Below, in pieces: positions 1 to 9,674 of a stretch of DNA of 64,000 nucleotides (position 1 is the first letter of the stretch; each line of letters opens with the position of its first letter). The translations under genes and the position numbers were made by a program. The stretch comes from Zopfochytrium polystomum (taxonomy: Eukaryota > Chytridiomycota > Chytridiomycetes > Chytridiales > Chytridiaceae), in contig JAIVFJ010000122.1 in NCBI GenBank assembly GCA_025765615.1, positions 62,001-126,000 on the forward strand, given 5' to 3'. The notes beneath the pieces were generated by a model. The model had not been told where the DNA came from and searched no databases. It was given only the letters and a program-made list of their open reading frames with translations.

Positions 1-122
1 TTCCCTCTACTCCAAGTGGACTACTTCCTTGTGAGTAACAACATCCCTCCTTTGGTGTATGACGTCGTATTCATTATGATATACCTGCCGACTCAAAATG
101 AGTTGCTAGTGACCACTATCGC

Positions 123-3121
123 TTGGAGTTACTCACTGCACTGGAAGCACCCCAGAGGGTACTCCCCCCTGATGTCAATGAGCTTCAGGAAGCCTTTACC
201 TTTTTAGACAAACTTAAGTCAACCAAGACTGAGGCCGACCAAGTGGTCCAGTTGTTGGACAACAAAGTTGCCTCACGTGACCTCCAACTTCGAGACCCTC
301 ATTTTGGGCCCATCCTCCGCTTCTGTGAGGAAGGAACCATACCTGATGACTCAGATGCAAAGGCTATGAGCGCTCAGGCTGCCCTGACCATTGTGAAGGA
401 TGGGGTCCTTTACGTTATTAGGAACTCCTTTTCGTACCTGGCCCGAAAGTCCCCACTGAGACTTGCAGTTGCTGTCCCAGACAGGCTCCAACGTGAGGTG
501 CTCCGACTCATGCACGATGAGCCTTTCTCTGGCCACCTTGGCTCTAGAAAGGTCCTAGAAACCATGTCTGATCATTTCTACTGGCTCAACATGTCCGGAG
601 ACTTACGCAACCATGTCGCCAGCTGCCATGTTTGCCAGAAGAGCAAGAGTGTTCCAGCCCGAATTGGAACTCTCCATCCCATACCTATTGGAAACGCCCC
701 CTGGGAGCGTGTCGCTGTTGATTTTGCAGGACCACTTAAGGAAACTCCTGAAGGTCACAAGTACATCATGATTGTCCTTGATTACTTCACCCGGTGGGTT
801 GAGGCTATCCCTGTCCCTGAAATTACTGCTGAGACTGCTGCCCAGGCTCTTGTGGAGCAGGTATTCTGCCGACATGGAATTCCTGTTTACCTTCATTCTG
901 ATAGAGGTCAACCCTTCACAAGTGCCCTGTTTGGTGCACTTGGAAAGGCCCTTGGCTTGAAAAAGTCCTTTACGACACCACGATGGCCTCGTGCCAACGG
1001 TGCTGTCGAACAGTCTATAGGAACTTTGAAGGCAATGATTTGTGCTTACATTGACCAGCAAACCCATGATGACTGGCCTTCCGTACTCCCATATGTCCTC
1101 TTTGCATACCGAACCCATGTCCATGCTTTGACTGGAGAAACGCCGTTTTTCCTGATGCATGGAAGAGATGCACATTTACCTGTTGACTTGTTCACTGGTG
1201 TTGATTGAGAAGATTTTGCCTACACTGTAGATGACAGTGACACTGACGAGGACAAAGAAACTACCCTCTCTATCCCATCTACTCCCCATGGTGAAATGGA
1301 GAAAAAAGCTCCTTTGCTGGATGCTGGTCTGCTCTTGGATCCATATGAGCCTCTCACATTTGTTGAAGAACGAAAACGAGTGAAGTTTACAACCTCACTA
1401 GAAACCCCTTCTGAAGAAGCTGAAGAGGAGTCCTGTCTCTCTTCTGTTCAAGATAACAAAGCTCCGGCAAGTTATGTTACTAAGGCTGTGTATCCTTCCA
1501 AGGCTTTGCCGCTCTTTGCAAAAACGCCTGTCAGTGGTTCTGACCAGTTGCGTATTGTCTTCATTCGAGTAACAAGCCTCCGAGCAACACTCATGCAGCA
1601 CTTGCCAAGACGCCTTTGGCCATACCCAACGCAGTACTGGCTTCATGAGATGCTGAGTGAGTTGATTCGACAGTTCTCTATCGATGTTCTCTACATTTGG
1701 CATGAAGCTCCACCTCCCCCGCCTCCAGGAGTGAGACCTGAGAAGATCCCGAAGTTCTCGATGCCTAACTTCCTGCAATGGAGCCTCTCTGAGCCTGCTC
1801 TTGCACTTATGCTCCACCGTTCTGCCATGGACGGCAGCCCGTTTCACCTCTACCCCGGCTCCAACTACGTTTGCAGAGCAGAGTTGATTACCCTGAGATC
1901 ATGTCACACTTCTCGAATGGCTTGATTGGATACTCGAACAATGGAAGTCTTTCACACTTCCATCTCGACAAGCAGGGAGAACTGAAGTTGGTTGATATCC
2001 TCCCTGAACCAGGGAATAGGGAAGCACCTATTAATGGGACCAAGCTCTGGCCTGGTCTTTCTGCACCAATCCTGTTGGATATCCCCAAACCTAGTGGCTT
2101 GGAGGAAGAGCCACTCACCTCCGCAGTTGAGTTGATTTTGACAGAACCTTATGTTGCTGAGGTTCTCAACCAGTTGAAGGCAGTGCAAGAGACTGTTATT
2201 TCCTGCTCTGAGAAATACAAGGAGGCCCTTCGACAGGCCTCCCTTGATAGAGACAAGGATCCCTACTTTTTTCAACTTGGAGAGAAAGCATGGATGGCTG
2301 TCCCCCTTGGCAACCCTGGTGACATTGGTGACAAAAGCCGTTCTCTTATTTTCCGGTGGGTTGGACCTGTTCGAGTCGTCACCATCACAGGCGAGGATGC
2401 AAAGACACAATATATTGTTGTAGAAACATTCCCTGCTGGACAGATTGTGGTGCAAAGTGTCCATATCTCCCGTCTGAGACCCTACACTGAGCAGGCTCCT
2501 GTAGACTCTGCGGAAGATGCTGTTACTAATAGTCTTGACGACTTTGAGAAAGAGCTTGAAGAGTGGAAGGCTGCCACTCCGATCATGAAGAAACCTGCCT
2601 CCAAGACCACGACAGCCCCTGGAGTGCATGTTGACTTCCTTAAGAAGTACACTTCGGAGGAAACCGAAGACCAAACTGCTGATGTAGAGTATCCTATTGA
2701 GAGGATCAAAGGTCATACCTTTGATGGAGAAAAGTATTACTATCTGACCAAGTGGTGAGGATTCTCTACCAAACACGATTGGTACCAACTCGAAGGAGAT
2801 CTTCACCGCCTTGCAGTGCGCGACTACTGGGAACTGGTGAAGACTGATGATCCTGAAGAATATCAGAAACGATTGAAATGGTCATGGCTTCCAAAGAGCT
2901 GCAAGTTCTGTGCGCCTACTGCAAGGGTGGCCACGCAGATGATAATGGAGAGAGATCAGCGCTTGCTTCATCCTCTCACCCCACCAGATTCCAACCCCAC
3001 CACACAAGCTAGTGCACTGTCTGTACAACCTGCCCCAAGTCAGCCTGTTGCTGGCCTGCCTACTTCTCAAACTCAACCTGTGCCCCTGAGGAGGAGCACA
3101 TGGTCGAAACCTTCTAAGTAA
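123..3121 (+). pseudogene. Gypsy integrase with GPY/F motif and chromodomain, broken
   Basis: Integrase would catalyse cDNA insertion in the nucleus. The 5' stretch shows the HHCC zinc finger (His in LMHDEP and SGHLG, Cys pair CHVC, about 500-640) and the DDE core: VAVDFAG, HSDRGQ and the Glu of GAVEQS (about 713-1015). A TGA at 1206-1208 interrupts; the frame continues to 1925, then shifts by about 1871-1925. The later frame carries a GPY/F-like stretch (RWVGPVRVV, about 2355-2385) and a chromodomain (VEYPIERIKG to RDYWELVK, about 2685-2840) broken by TGA at 2756-2758 just after YYLTKW. A proline- and serine-rich tail ends at 3121. Roughly 300 residues between core and GPY/F are unrecognised, which is longer than usual for the family. 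The first usable codon near 123 is not a true start, because the polyprotein enters from upstream. Confidence 0.85.
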
Positions 3122-3171
3122 GAAGTACTCCCTTTGTCACACCTGTGGGTGTGAGATTAAAAAAGAGGTAC

Positions 3172-3958
3172 TGTGAGACTACACCGAGGTCTCAGTGATA
3201 AAGTCTAGGGATTTTATTCGCAAAAACAAGCGTACCTGTCATAAAACCGCAAGGATCAGGACCCCTATTATTGCTCCTGGTTCTTTAGTTTCCAAGGCGT
3301 TATCAAAGTGTATTTGCGGCTAACCTGTCTTTATTATTATTGGGCCTGCTTTTACTACTTTGGTATTTACAGTTTCCATTGCACCAGGGTTTTCTCAACA
3401 TATTTTCTTTTTTGGTGACTAACGGAGACTGCCCAACTGCCTAGGGATGGGGTGCCTGACAGGCTGTACCCCAAGCCCGCCTAATTTATTATTTATTTTC
3501 GGCACTTGTACATATACGCATAGGGTTGGGGGGACTTAGAGCATTTGTGGTGGATGCTCCAAGTCAGGGGGTTGACTTGTCAATTTTCTCTCTCTCTGTT
3601 TTTGGGCCATTTCTCTTTTTCCTTTTTTCTTCAATCTGATTTCTGTCCATTGGCACCAATACAGAGTCCCTTCAAATCCATCTGGCTCACAAAGGTGAGG
3701 GTAGTGAGAGATGGTACACACCCTGGTGTGTACATGGTCCCTTCATGGGGCTCCTCTTAAGGGGCTGTGGGTGGGGAATGCAGCTGGCCCCACCAGCAAC
3801 TGTGTGACATCGCCGGCTCTGTGTTGGAGTGAGGATCACAGGTACTCGCCCGACGGTGGTGGTGGTGGCGACAACAACGGCGTCGTCGTCCCCAACCTTC
3901 CCGTCCCCACAAGGGTGTTGTTGGCTGCACTCGGTGCAGCCCGCGACACCTGAGAGTT
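3172..3958 (+). repeat. LTR of the Gypsy element (3' LTR)
   Basis: It begins TGTGAGACTACACCGAGG directly after the element's polypurine run and matches, over about 740 bases, a second copy at 45657-46395. Similarity fades after CTGAGAGTT near 3958, so the exact 3' end is uncertain: a terminal CA could be at 3949-3950. It contains T-rich and C/T-rich tracts but no coding potential. Confidence 0.7.
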
Positions 3959-4044
3959 CGATCTACGAGTGCCTGCCTTGGTCCTATTGCTGTGAGAGTG
4001 AGATGCATGAGTACGAGTGCGATGCAATAAAGCCCGTTGGTCGA

Positions 4045-4541
4045 GTGATCGTGCCAACGCAGCCCGGCGGGGTGCATGTACGATCGCAGGTGTTTCTGTG
4101 TGCGAGTTCCCTGCTGGCGACCTTCTGACCCCTACATAGTCGACTCCCTTCTCTCTCTCCCCCTGTCGCTGGCAACGACGAGGTGCTAGGTCGCGCCCTG
4201 TCTGTCCCGTTGCTATTAACCACTCCTGTTGTATTTGAGATTAGGTTCCTGAGATGAAAACCCCCCGTTTCCCTCTTCTCTCTCTTTATTCTGTGGTTGT
4301 GTTGCGCCCTCGGGAGTGCCCTTCCGTTTCCCCTCGCATCAGCCCGCGGCCATGCAAGTAATCAGTGCTCTGGCACCAATCCTTCAGAGGATTGTCCCTC
4401 TGAATGTTCATTCTTTGGGTTTGAGACCCCTGTTAGACAGATCAGTGGGGATACTTCGTGGACTAGGCAAGTAGTAGGGTTGAAACACCCCCTAGACAAC
4501 AGCCCAATAAAGTTAGTTTTAGCCTATTATTTGCTTTCCCT
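4045..4541 (+). repeat. Dispersed repeat R1, copy 1
   Basis: This block, including GTACGATCGCAGGTGTTTC and CCAATAAAGTTAGTTTTAGC, recurs in reverse orientation at 12955-13700. It has AATAAA-like sequence and CT-rich tracts, so it may be an LTR or the 3' end of another element. No open frame of interest is present. Confidence 0.7.
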
Positions 4542-4589
4542 AACTCTGGGCCCACATCCCAGGGTCAAAGGAGTGAGTATAGTCTCACA

Positions 4590-4751
4590 CATTTTGCAAG
4601 TGATGGTCCTTGTAACAGTTTTGTATAAAGACAAACACAAGACTGACAGAAGCCAAGATCAACCTCCCACCACCACCACCTTCAGTAGTGTGCTACCTCC
4701 ATCTCCACAGCAGCACAACCCACAGACAATCCAGCCCAACGAATTCTTTCA
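4590..4751 (+). repeat. Copia-A LTR fragment (5' truncated)
   Basis: The sequence from ATTTTGCAAGTGATGGTCC to GAATTCTTTCA matches the 3' two thirds of the Copia-A LTRs at 24789-25027 and 30884-31112, including the run of CCACCACCACC. It ends in TTTCA like the complete solo LTR at 13229-13457. It forms the left border of the AT-rich island. Confidence 0.8.
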
Positions 4752-4854
4752 ACTTCTGTTGTTTGGGCTTCAGAATTATCAATCTTCAGCGCTTTATGTT
4801 CAAGTGCTGCAGTTCCATTAACAAGCTCTAATGGTATTACATGGACTTACAATT

Positions 4855-4891
4855 GAACACGAGACACTGCTTTATACAATGTCTCGTGCTC
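4855..4891. other. Conserved hairpin 1 of the AT-rich island
   Basis: A 12-base stem (GAACACGAGACA with TGTCTCGTGCTC, one mismatch) encloses a 13-base loop CTGCTTTATACAA. The loop and inner stem match the hairpin at 6166-6202 while the outer stem differs yet still pairs. It lies between the left edge of the island and the reading frame at 5001. A role as transcript-end or processing signal is inference. Confidence 0.6.
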
Positions 4892-5000
4892 AACCAATTA
4901 CATTACGTTTATTGGACTTATCATCTGTCATTAATAAAAAAAATTCTCGTAGATTTTTCACATAAATTGAATTCTTTTCGTTTGATAAGAGTTTGATACG

Positions 5001-5597
5001 ATGGATGTATTAAGTAGTTTGATTAATTTGAGATATATCTTAGGAAAGAATGTTCATAAAATTAAAAGTTCCAATCGCAAATCATCAACTAAAAACATGT
5101 TGTGTCAAGCTGTTGCCTTAATTTTAAGTGGATGTGGTAGTGTTATAGCCTGTCATTTCAGTGACACCTTTCCATTAAAAATCACAATTGCCTACAGTAA
5201 CGTTACTTCTGAAAAATGTATCCAACTTCTTCATTCACTATTAGACTTGATTGTAGATGAAATAAAATTTATTAGAGATTTTAATTCTGATATTCATAAT
5301 CCAGAACGTAGATCTTTGTTCATAAACTCTATAATTCAATTGTTGATTGTCAAAATTAAAAAACAAATTTCAAGTTTGAAAAGTTTTAGACAAATGCAAC
5401 GGTAATGATTTAACTACATCTGTCCAAAATTATGATCCTTCCAACTTTTCTTCAATTCAAGATGTTATTAGCAATTGTATAGTGTACGCTTCAGACAAAA
5501 ATAATTACAATGAAGATAACATTATTTACAGAAAAGAAACACATATGACTTCATTCTTTCCTGTTGTTCAATTAATATCAACCAGTGCTCTGTAATA
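5001..5597 (+). pseudogene. Unrecognised AT-rich island gene, one frameshift
   Basis: I do not recognise this protein. The first frame runs from ATG 5001 (MDVLSSLINLRYILG) for 134 residues to a stop at 5405. The reading then continues openly in another frame from about 5390 (CNGNDLTTSVQNYDPS) to a stop at 5597, suggesting one protein of about 195 residues with a single frameshift. It is rich in Ile, Ser, Asn and Lys, with a helical hydrophobic middle (residues about 75-120) and no cysteine motif. It starts about 110 bases after hairpin 1. Its 3' end overlaps the antisense end of the RING gene at 5522, so one of the two tails is probably shorter than drawn. Confidence 0.4.
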
Positions 5598-6041
5598 GAC
5601 CATTCCTTCCGTGGTTCAACTGAAAGCTTGTAGTAATAAAGTCTCATAACATCTTTTATATAAATTGTTTCTGTTTCTGTCATTGGTTCCACGTATTTTA
5701 TTGTTCCAGTCCAGAGATAGTGTTTGATCATTGGCTTCACTATTTTTTTTGTTATTTCTACACACTTGTGACCAGGTATTATCTCCTCTATTGTTTCTGT
5801 CATTCTTTTTGCATTTTTTTTTAAATCCTGGCACGTAGAAATTCGTATTCAAATAACATAAATATATAATGAAATATATGTCTTCAATTTTATCAACTTT
5901 CCAACGAGTTCTACAAAATCCACATACTTCTCTAGTCCATTCCCATTTCTCATAACATGTATAATGGGAAATACGTTTACAACATTCTGTTTTGTGACCA
6001 ATACCACTAGTTATGTTTTCATAGCAAATGTAGCACTCCAT
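5522..6041 (-). pseudogene. RING-finger protein paralogue 1, frameshifted
   Basis: From ATG at 6041 the protein begins MECYICYENITSGIGHK and has the spacing of a RING-type zinc finger: C-x2-C, a CC pair, H-x2-C and a final C-x2-C (CGFC) within 45 residues. Such domains usually make E3 ubiquitin ligases. After about residue 75 the frame shifts (near 5800), and the homologous C-terminal part (EEIIPGHKCVEITKK onward) is found in the next frame to 5522. It is clearly paralogous to the gene at 6315-6778 in both halves. No membrane segment is seen. Similar short RING proteins occur in large DNA viruses and in hosts, so function and origin are inferred. Confidence 0.55.
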
Positions 6042-6165
6042 TTTATATGTCCTCTTACTTGCAGAATTCAATTTTTACCACAAACAAATTTCTAACTTGA
6101 CTGTTCACACTTCATTTCTTTCCTTTGTAAGTCACGTGACCTAGTTCCACATTTTGACAAGAAAA

Positions 6166-6202
6166 AAGCCCAAGACACTGCTTAATACAATGTCTCGGGC
6201 TT
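6166..6202. other. Conserved hairpin 2 of the AT-rich island
   Basis: Stem AAGCCCAAGACA with TGTCTCGGGCTT (one mismatch), 13-base loop CTGCTTAATACAA, then a T run at 6204-6210. The loop differs from hairpin 1 by one base. It sits between the start of RING paralogue 1 and the end of RING paralogue 2, about 110 bases past the latter's stop, where a 3'-end signal would be expected. Confidence 0.6.
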
Positions 6203-6314
6203 GTTTTTTTAAAATATTTTTACATTTTTTGGGTTTAATTTATAACACCTTTGAAGAAATAATCAACTGATTGAAAACCACATAGTTAATCCACTTTCCA
6301 AATTGCCAACACGT

Positions 6315-6778
6315 TCAAACTGTTAATACCCAATGAATGTCTTCTGATTCCTTAAAACTTTTAAAGTACGCTTCAGTTGTAACTTCTTCGATATGCGATG
6401 CTTCTGTTTCTGTCAATGGTTCCACGTCAACATATTCAATTGTTCCATCCAAGTGTTTCGTCGCCGCATTTATCATCATCACCATTTTTTTTGTTATTTC
6501 TATATACTTGTGGTCAGGTATAATCTCCTCGATACAATCTGTTAGTATTTCTGCAATTTTTTTACTTTCTTTTCTTTCAAAATTCAAATCCAAAGAATAA
6601 TATATAGTGTCAAATACTTCTTCAATATAATCAACTTTCCAAGGTGTTCCACAAAATCCACATACTTTTCCTGTCCAATCCCATTTCTCATAACACTTAT
6701 TATGAGAAATACGTTTACAGCATTCTGTTTGTGACCAATACCACTCGTAATGTTTTCATAGCAAATGTAGCACTCCAT
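6315..6778 (-). pseudogene. RING-finger protein paralogue 2, frameshifted
   Basis: From ATG at 6778 it shares MECYICYENITSGIGHK with paralogue 1. A one-base loss just after this (about 6727) throws the reading off, and the remaining RING cysteines (ECCKRISHNKCYEKW, CGFC) are found in the adjacent frame. That frame runs openly to the stop at 6315 with the conserved tail EEIIPDHKYIEITKK. Domain order and likely ubiquitin-ligase role are as for paralogue 1. Length without the shift would be near 155 residues. The 5' end overlaps the small membrane-protein frame at 6715-6987. Confidence 0.55.
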
Positions 6779-6987
6779 TTCCTCCTGTCTTTCTTTTGCT
6801 CTCCGCTCAAAAAATTTAAACGACTGGTGAAGGGACACTGGCCTTCACATAGCCTCCCCCACTGGAGAACGAAGAGTGATCCTATTGTACAAAATAATAC
6901 TCCGAAAAATATCATGCATAATCTCACTATTATTATTGGTGAACCTATTTTGTTGTCTGAATTTTTTATTATTGTTGAATTGGACAT
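6715..6987 (-). CDS. Small predicted membrane protein, AT-rich island
   Basis: An open frame of 90 codons starts at ATG 6987 (MSNSTIIKNSDNKIGSP) and contains one strongly hydrophobic segment (about residues 18-42, including IFFGVLFCTIGSLFVL). The first half matches the frame at 7030-7215 (DNKI...SP-IIIV...FFCT-G), so the hydrophobic part is probably real. The basic C-terminal third overlaps the RING gene and may not be genuine. No known family is recognised. Confidence 0.4.
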   Translation of the reverse strand: MSNSTIIKNSDNKIGSPIIIVRLCMIFFGVLFCTIGSLFVLQWGRLCEGQCPFTSRLNFLSGEQKKDRRKWSATFAMKTLRVVLVTNRML

Positions 6988-7029
6988 TTTTCTTTTACAA
7001 GTGTTCTTTTACTCTCAGCTTCATTTTTT

Positions 7030-7215
7030 CTATACGACTGGTATAGAAGGATTAATTCTTTGTCTTCGTCGTTTACTTTCACATAGTAGTCCAAATGTAC
7101 AAAAGAATATTCCTAAAAATACTAAGAATAATATCACTATTATTACTGGTGAATCTGTGTTTATTATTTTGTTGTCTGGATTTGGAGTCAAATTGATAAT
7201 CCTCACAATTATCAG
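7030..7215 (-). pseudogene. Second copy of the small membrane protein, no start codon
   Basis: The frame is open from a stop at 7216 to a stop at 7030 and reads NPDNKIINTDSPVIIVILF followed by a hydrophobic run and a basic tail (ESKRRRQRINPS). It parallels the membrane segment of the 6715-6987 frame. No ATG precedes the homologous part, so it is probably a decayed copy. Confidence 0.35.
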
Positions 7216-7430
7216 TTAAAAAAGCGGGGTATACTATTTTTATTTGAGGTCGCAGGCTCAACAACCTGTTGTCCTCACAGTGTAGGATGTCAAGTTCAGT
7301 GAGTGGGGCAACAGTGGTCTGGTTGAGTGGTGACTGTCAATATGTGTTGATCAGCGTGGGTGCTGAAGAACATGGAGGGAGAGGGGCCGCTCATGAAAAG
7401 GGGGGGTAGGTTGTGATGTGGTTGCAATGT

Positions 7431-7775
7431 GTGACTGTCAGTTGTTGTTCTCACAATGCCCATGGGAGAGCGAACCACTGCCAATGCAGACCTGGGTGCT
7501 GGCTTGCGCTGATGACAAATACTCCGAGTATTAAGTGGAACAGAAACCCAGTGTCAACAGTTTTCCTCCTTCTCTGCTCAAGCAGATAATATAGGAGAGG
7601 TTTTTACCCTGTGCCAGTCACGCTTGCCTAGCAACTATTACAGCGTGTATATGTATCAATAATTCATAACAGAGTTTTTCTCCTTTCTCTCCAAGTTGGG
7701 GAGAAGGACCACCCACAAACACACGTCTCCGCTTCATTCACTCCTTCCACTCACTCACTCAGAGTAGACTGTTTA
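7431..7775 (+). repeat. Dispersed repeat R2, copy 1
   Basis: Parts of this block recur at 17784-17970 (GTATCAATAATTCATAAC and the following CT-rich stretch) and at 62300-62465 (GCTGATGACAAATACTCCG onward). The three copies share different sub-blocks, as decayed copies of one non-coding element would. The preceding bases 7231-7430 show nothing recognisable. Confidence 0.7.
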
Positions 7776-7794
7776 CACCTCCCTCTCTCTCTCT

Positions 7795-8785
7795 TTTGCA
7801 TTTTGATGGTGCTGTAAAAACTGAAAAAGGAAGAAGTCAACAGGCTGTCTTTCTATAAGAGTGGCAGTCAACGACCCATCTGTCTATCTCCCTGTCTCTG
7901 GGAGTGGCAGTCAAAGGGCTGTGTGTCTGGCTGTCTATCTCTCTGTCTCTTCACTGTCTGCGCTTTAACATGTGATGTTGGGGTACAGACTGACAGACAG
8001 AGTGAGAGTCATCTTTGTCTCTCTCTCTGTCCCTCACCAAGTCGCTCTATCTGTCTGTCTCCTTCTGAAGCGGCTCTACTCAAGGAACCATACTGTGCAT
8101 CAGTGTCCCCAACTTGCGTGAATGTTGCTTTTCCTCTACTTTGAAGATTTGCTACCAACACAAAAGGAGAAGTGAGGGGTGGAGGGTGAGGCTGCAGCCC
8201 CCCTTCCCTGGGGTCAGTGGGGGGGCAGAGCCAACTAAAATGATAATTTGGTTAATGGTTTTGCAAAGTCAACAGGCTGTTGTCTGTCCATCAATCAATG
8301 AGTTGTGACCTTCTGTCTCTTTATTTGAATTAAAGTCAACAGGCTGTTTGTATTTCTCCCTCTGGGTTCTGTGAGTACTTTGGAGCCAGTGCCCACCTGT
8401 TTGTTGCTGTCAACGGGCTGTCTGTCTTCCTGTTGCAGTCAAGGGGTTGGCACATGAGTGGCCAAAGGCCACAAGGGCAGCACTCAGTTTGTCTGAGGTT
8501 CCAGGTTTGCCAGTGTGGCTGTGCTGCAGGGCTGCGACCTCTCTCTTTCTGTCCTTCTTTGTCTGTCAGTGTGTCAGTGGCTCAGGGCTTACGCCCTGAC
8601 CCAAGCAAGCTGAGCCTCGTTGGTCACTCTCTATGTGGCCTGCCACTCTCCTTTCAATCCAGTGACAGGTTGCCTGTATGTTGGACTGCCTATATCCATT
8701 AAAGGGTTTGTCTTTAATCATTTTTTCTCTAATTCTTTTTTTTTTTTTTTTTTTTTTTTTTTGGCAAGGATTGCTTTCAAGTGGA
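7795..8785 (+). repeat. Dispersed repeat R3, copy 1, with iterated 13-mer
   Basis: About 1 kb that recurs inverted at 43994-45010. It is rich in TCTGTCTCT and contains the 13-mer GTCAACAGGCTGT at 7836, 8268 and 8335 and with one change at 8409. A T tract (about 8739-8762) followed by GGCAAGGATTGCTT closes it. It has no protein frame beyond low-complexity translations. A SINE-like or MITE-like nature is possible but unproven. Confidence 0.7.
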
Positions 8786-9641
8786 CAACATGCCGCCGGC
8801 CGTCTGCTAAAAAATTTCATAAATCTCGCAAAAGGTAAGCTGTTCCCTTTGTGTTTCTGGGCGAAGCGAGAGAGAGAGAGAGAGAGAGAGAGTGTGTGAG
8901 AGAGTGAGAGAGTGAGCGAGTGCCGTGATCCAGCGAGTGTAGCTAGGTAGGAAGAGGGGAGAAACAGGCGCACGGAGGAGCGAGGAGAGGCAAGGAGGAT
9001 GGATTGAGGAGGGAGGAGGTTGATTGATTGATTGATTGATTGATGATAGGTTGGTTGGTTCGGAATGGGTGGTTGGATGGACGACGAGTTTGGAGGATTA
9101 GGAGGAGGATTAGGAGGAGGAGGAGGAGGAGGAGGATTTAGGAGGTCGATCGATGGATCTCGCAGTCTATGGTAGCCAGGCAGCCTGTCAGCCAGTCAGT
9201 CCAGTCGACATTCCATCGCGAAACCAATCGAGTCAATGTGTCGTCTAAACCAGCCCGCCCGCACCCACCCACCCCCCTCCACTGCACCGCACCGCACTTC
9301 GCTTACGCTTGCATTTTTATTCCCACATATTCATCATTACATTGCGCCCCCCACCCCCACTCATCTCAGCGGAACTCGTTTGCCATTTATTCACCCCGTC
9401 GCAAACACTTCCCCCCGACACCCCCTCCTCTCAGAAAAAAAGCCGTCCATTCATCCTTCTCACAGATTGGGTCTGCCGGTCCGCCCGTCTGTTACTTACG
9501 ACTACTTGATCGTGTGGTGTGCCTGCCTGCCTGCCTGCCTGCCTGTAATATCCTCCTCGCCAAAGCCACCCATCCATCCACATCATTCACTCATCGTCGT
9601 CGTGTCGTCGTCGCACCCATCAAAAATTACCTCCTCTCCAT

Positions 9642-9674
<33 letters not shown>

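Larger units (their letters stand above)
1..3958 (+). mobile_element. Ty3/Gypsy (chromovirus-like) retrotransposon, 3' part
   Basis: The window opens inside a Ty3/Gypsy pol. At about 16-120, in a frame different from the integrase, the peptide IYLPTQNELLVTTIAWS resembles the degraded end of RNase H (family pattern Y-x-P-G-K-x-N-x-x-A-D-A-L-S). Integrase and a chromodomain follow, then a purine run (about 3158-3168) and an LTR starting TGTGAGAC at 3172. The 5' part lies outside the window. At least three in-frame TGA codons and one frameshift make it non-autonomous. The order RT/RH-integrase-chromodomain-LTR fixes plus orientation. Confidence 0.85.
4752..7230. other. AT-rich gene island, possibly viral or plasmid-derived
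   Basis: Base composition switches abruptly to AT-rich here and back after about 7230, while neighbouring host exons are GC-rich and neighbouring transposons are intermediate. The island holds closely packed short intronless reading frames on both strands, two hairpins with the same loop, and two tandemly duplicated gene types (RING finger, small membrane protein). This resembles integrated large DNA virus or cytoplasmic-plasmid sequence rather than host genes, but no hallmark gene (capsid, polymerase, packaging ATPase) is visible, so origin is inference. Confidence 0.5.

Noticed and set aside
6644..7219. Plus-strand 191-codon frame in the AT-rich island
   Set aside because: It is antisense to the paralogous RING and membrane-protein frames, whose mutual conservation supports the minus strand.
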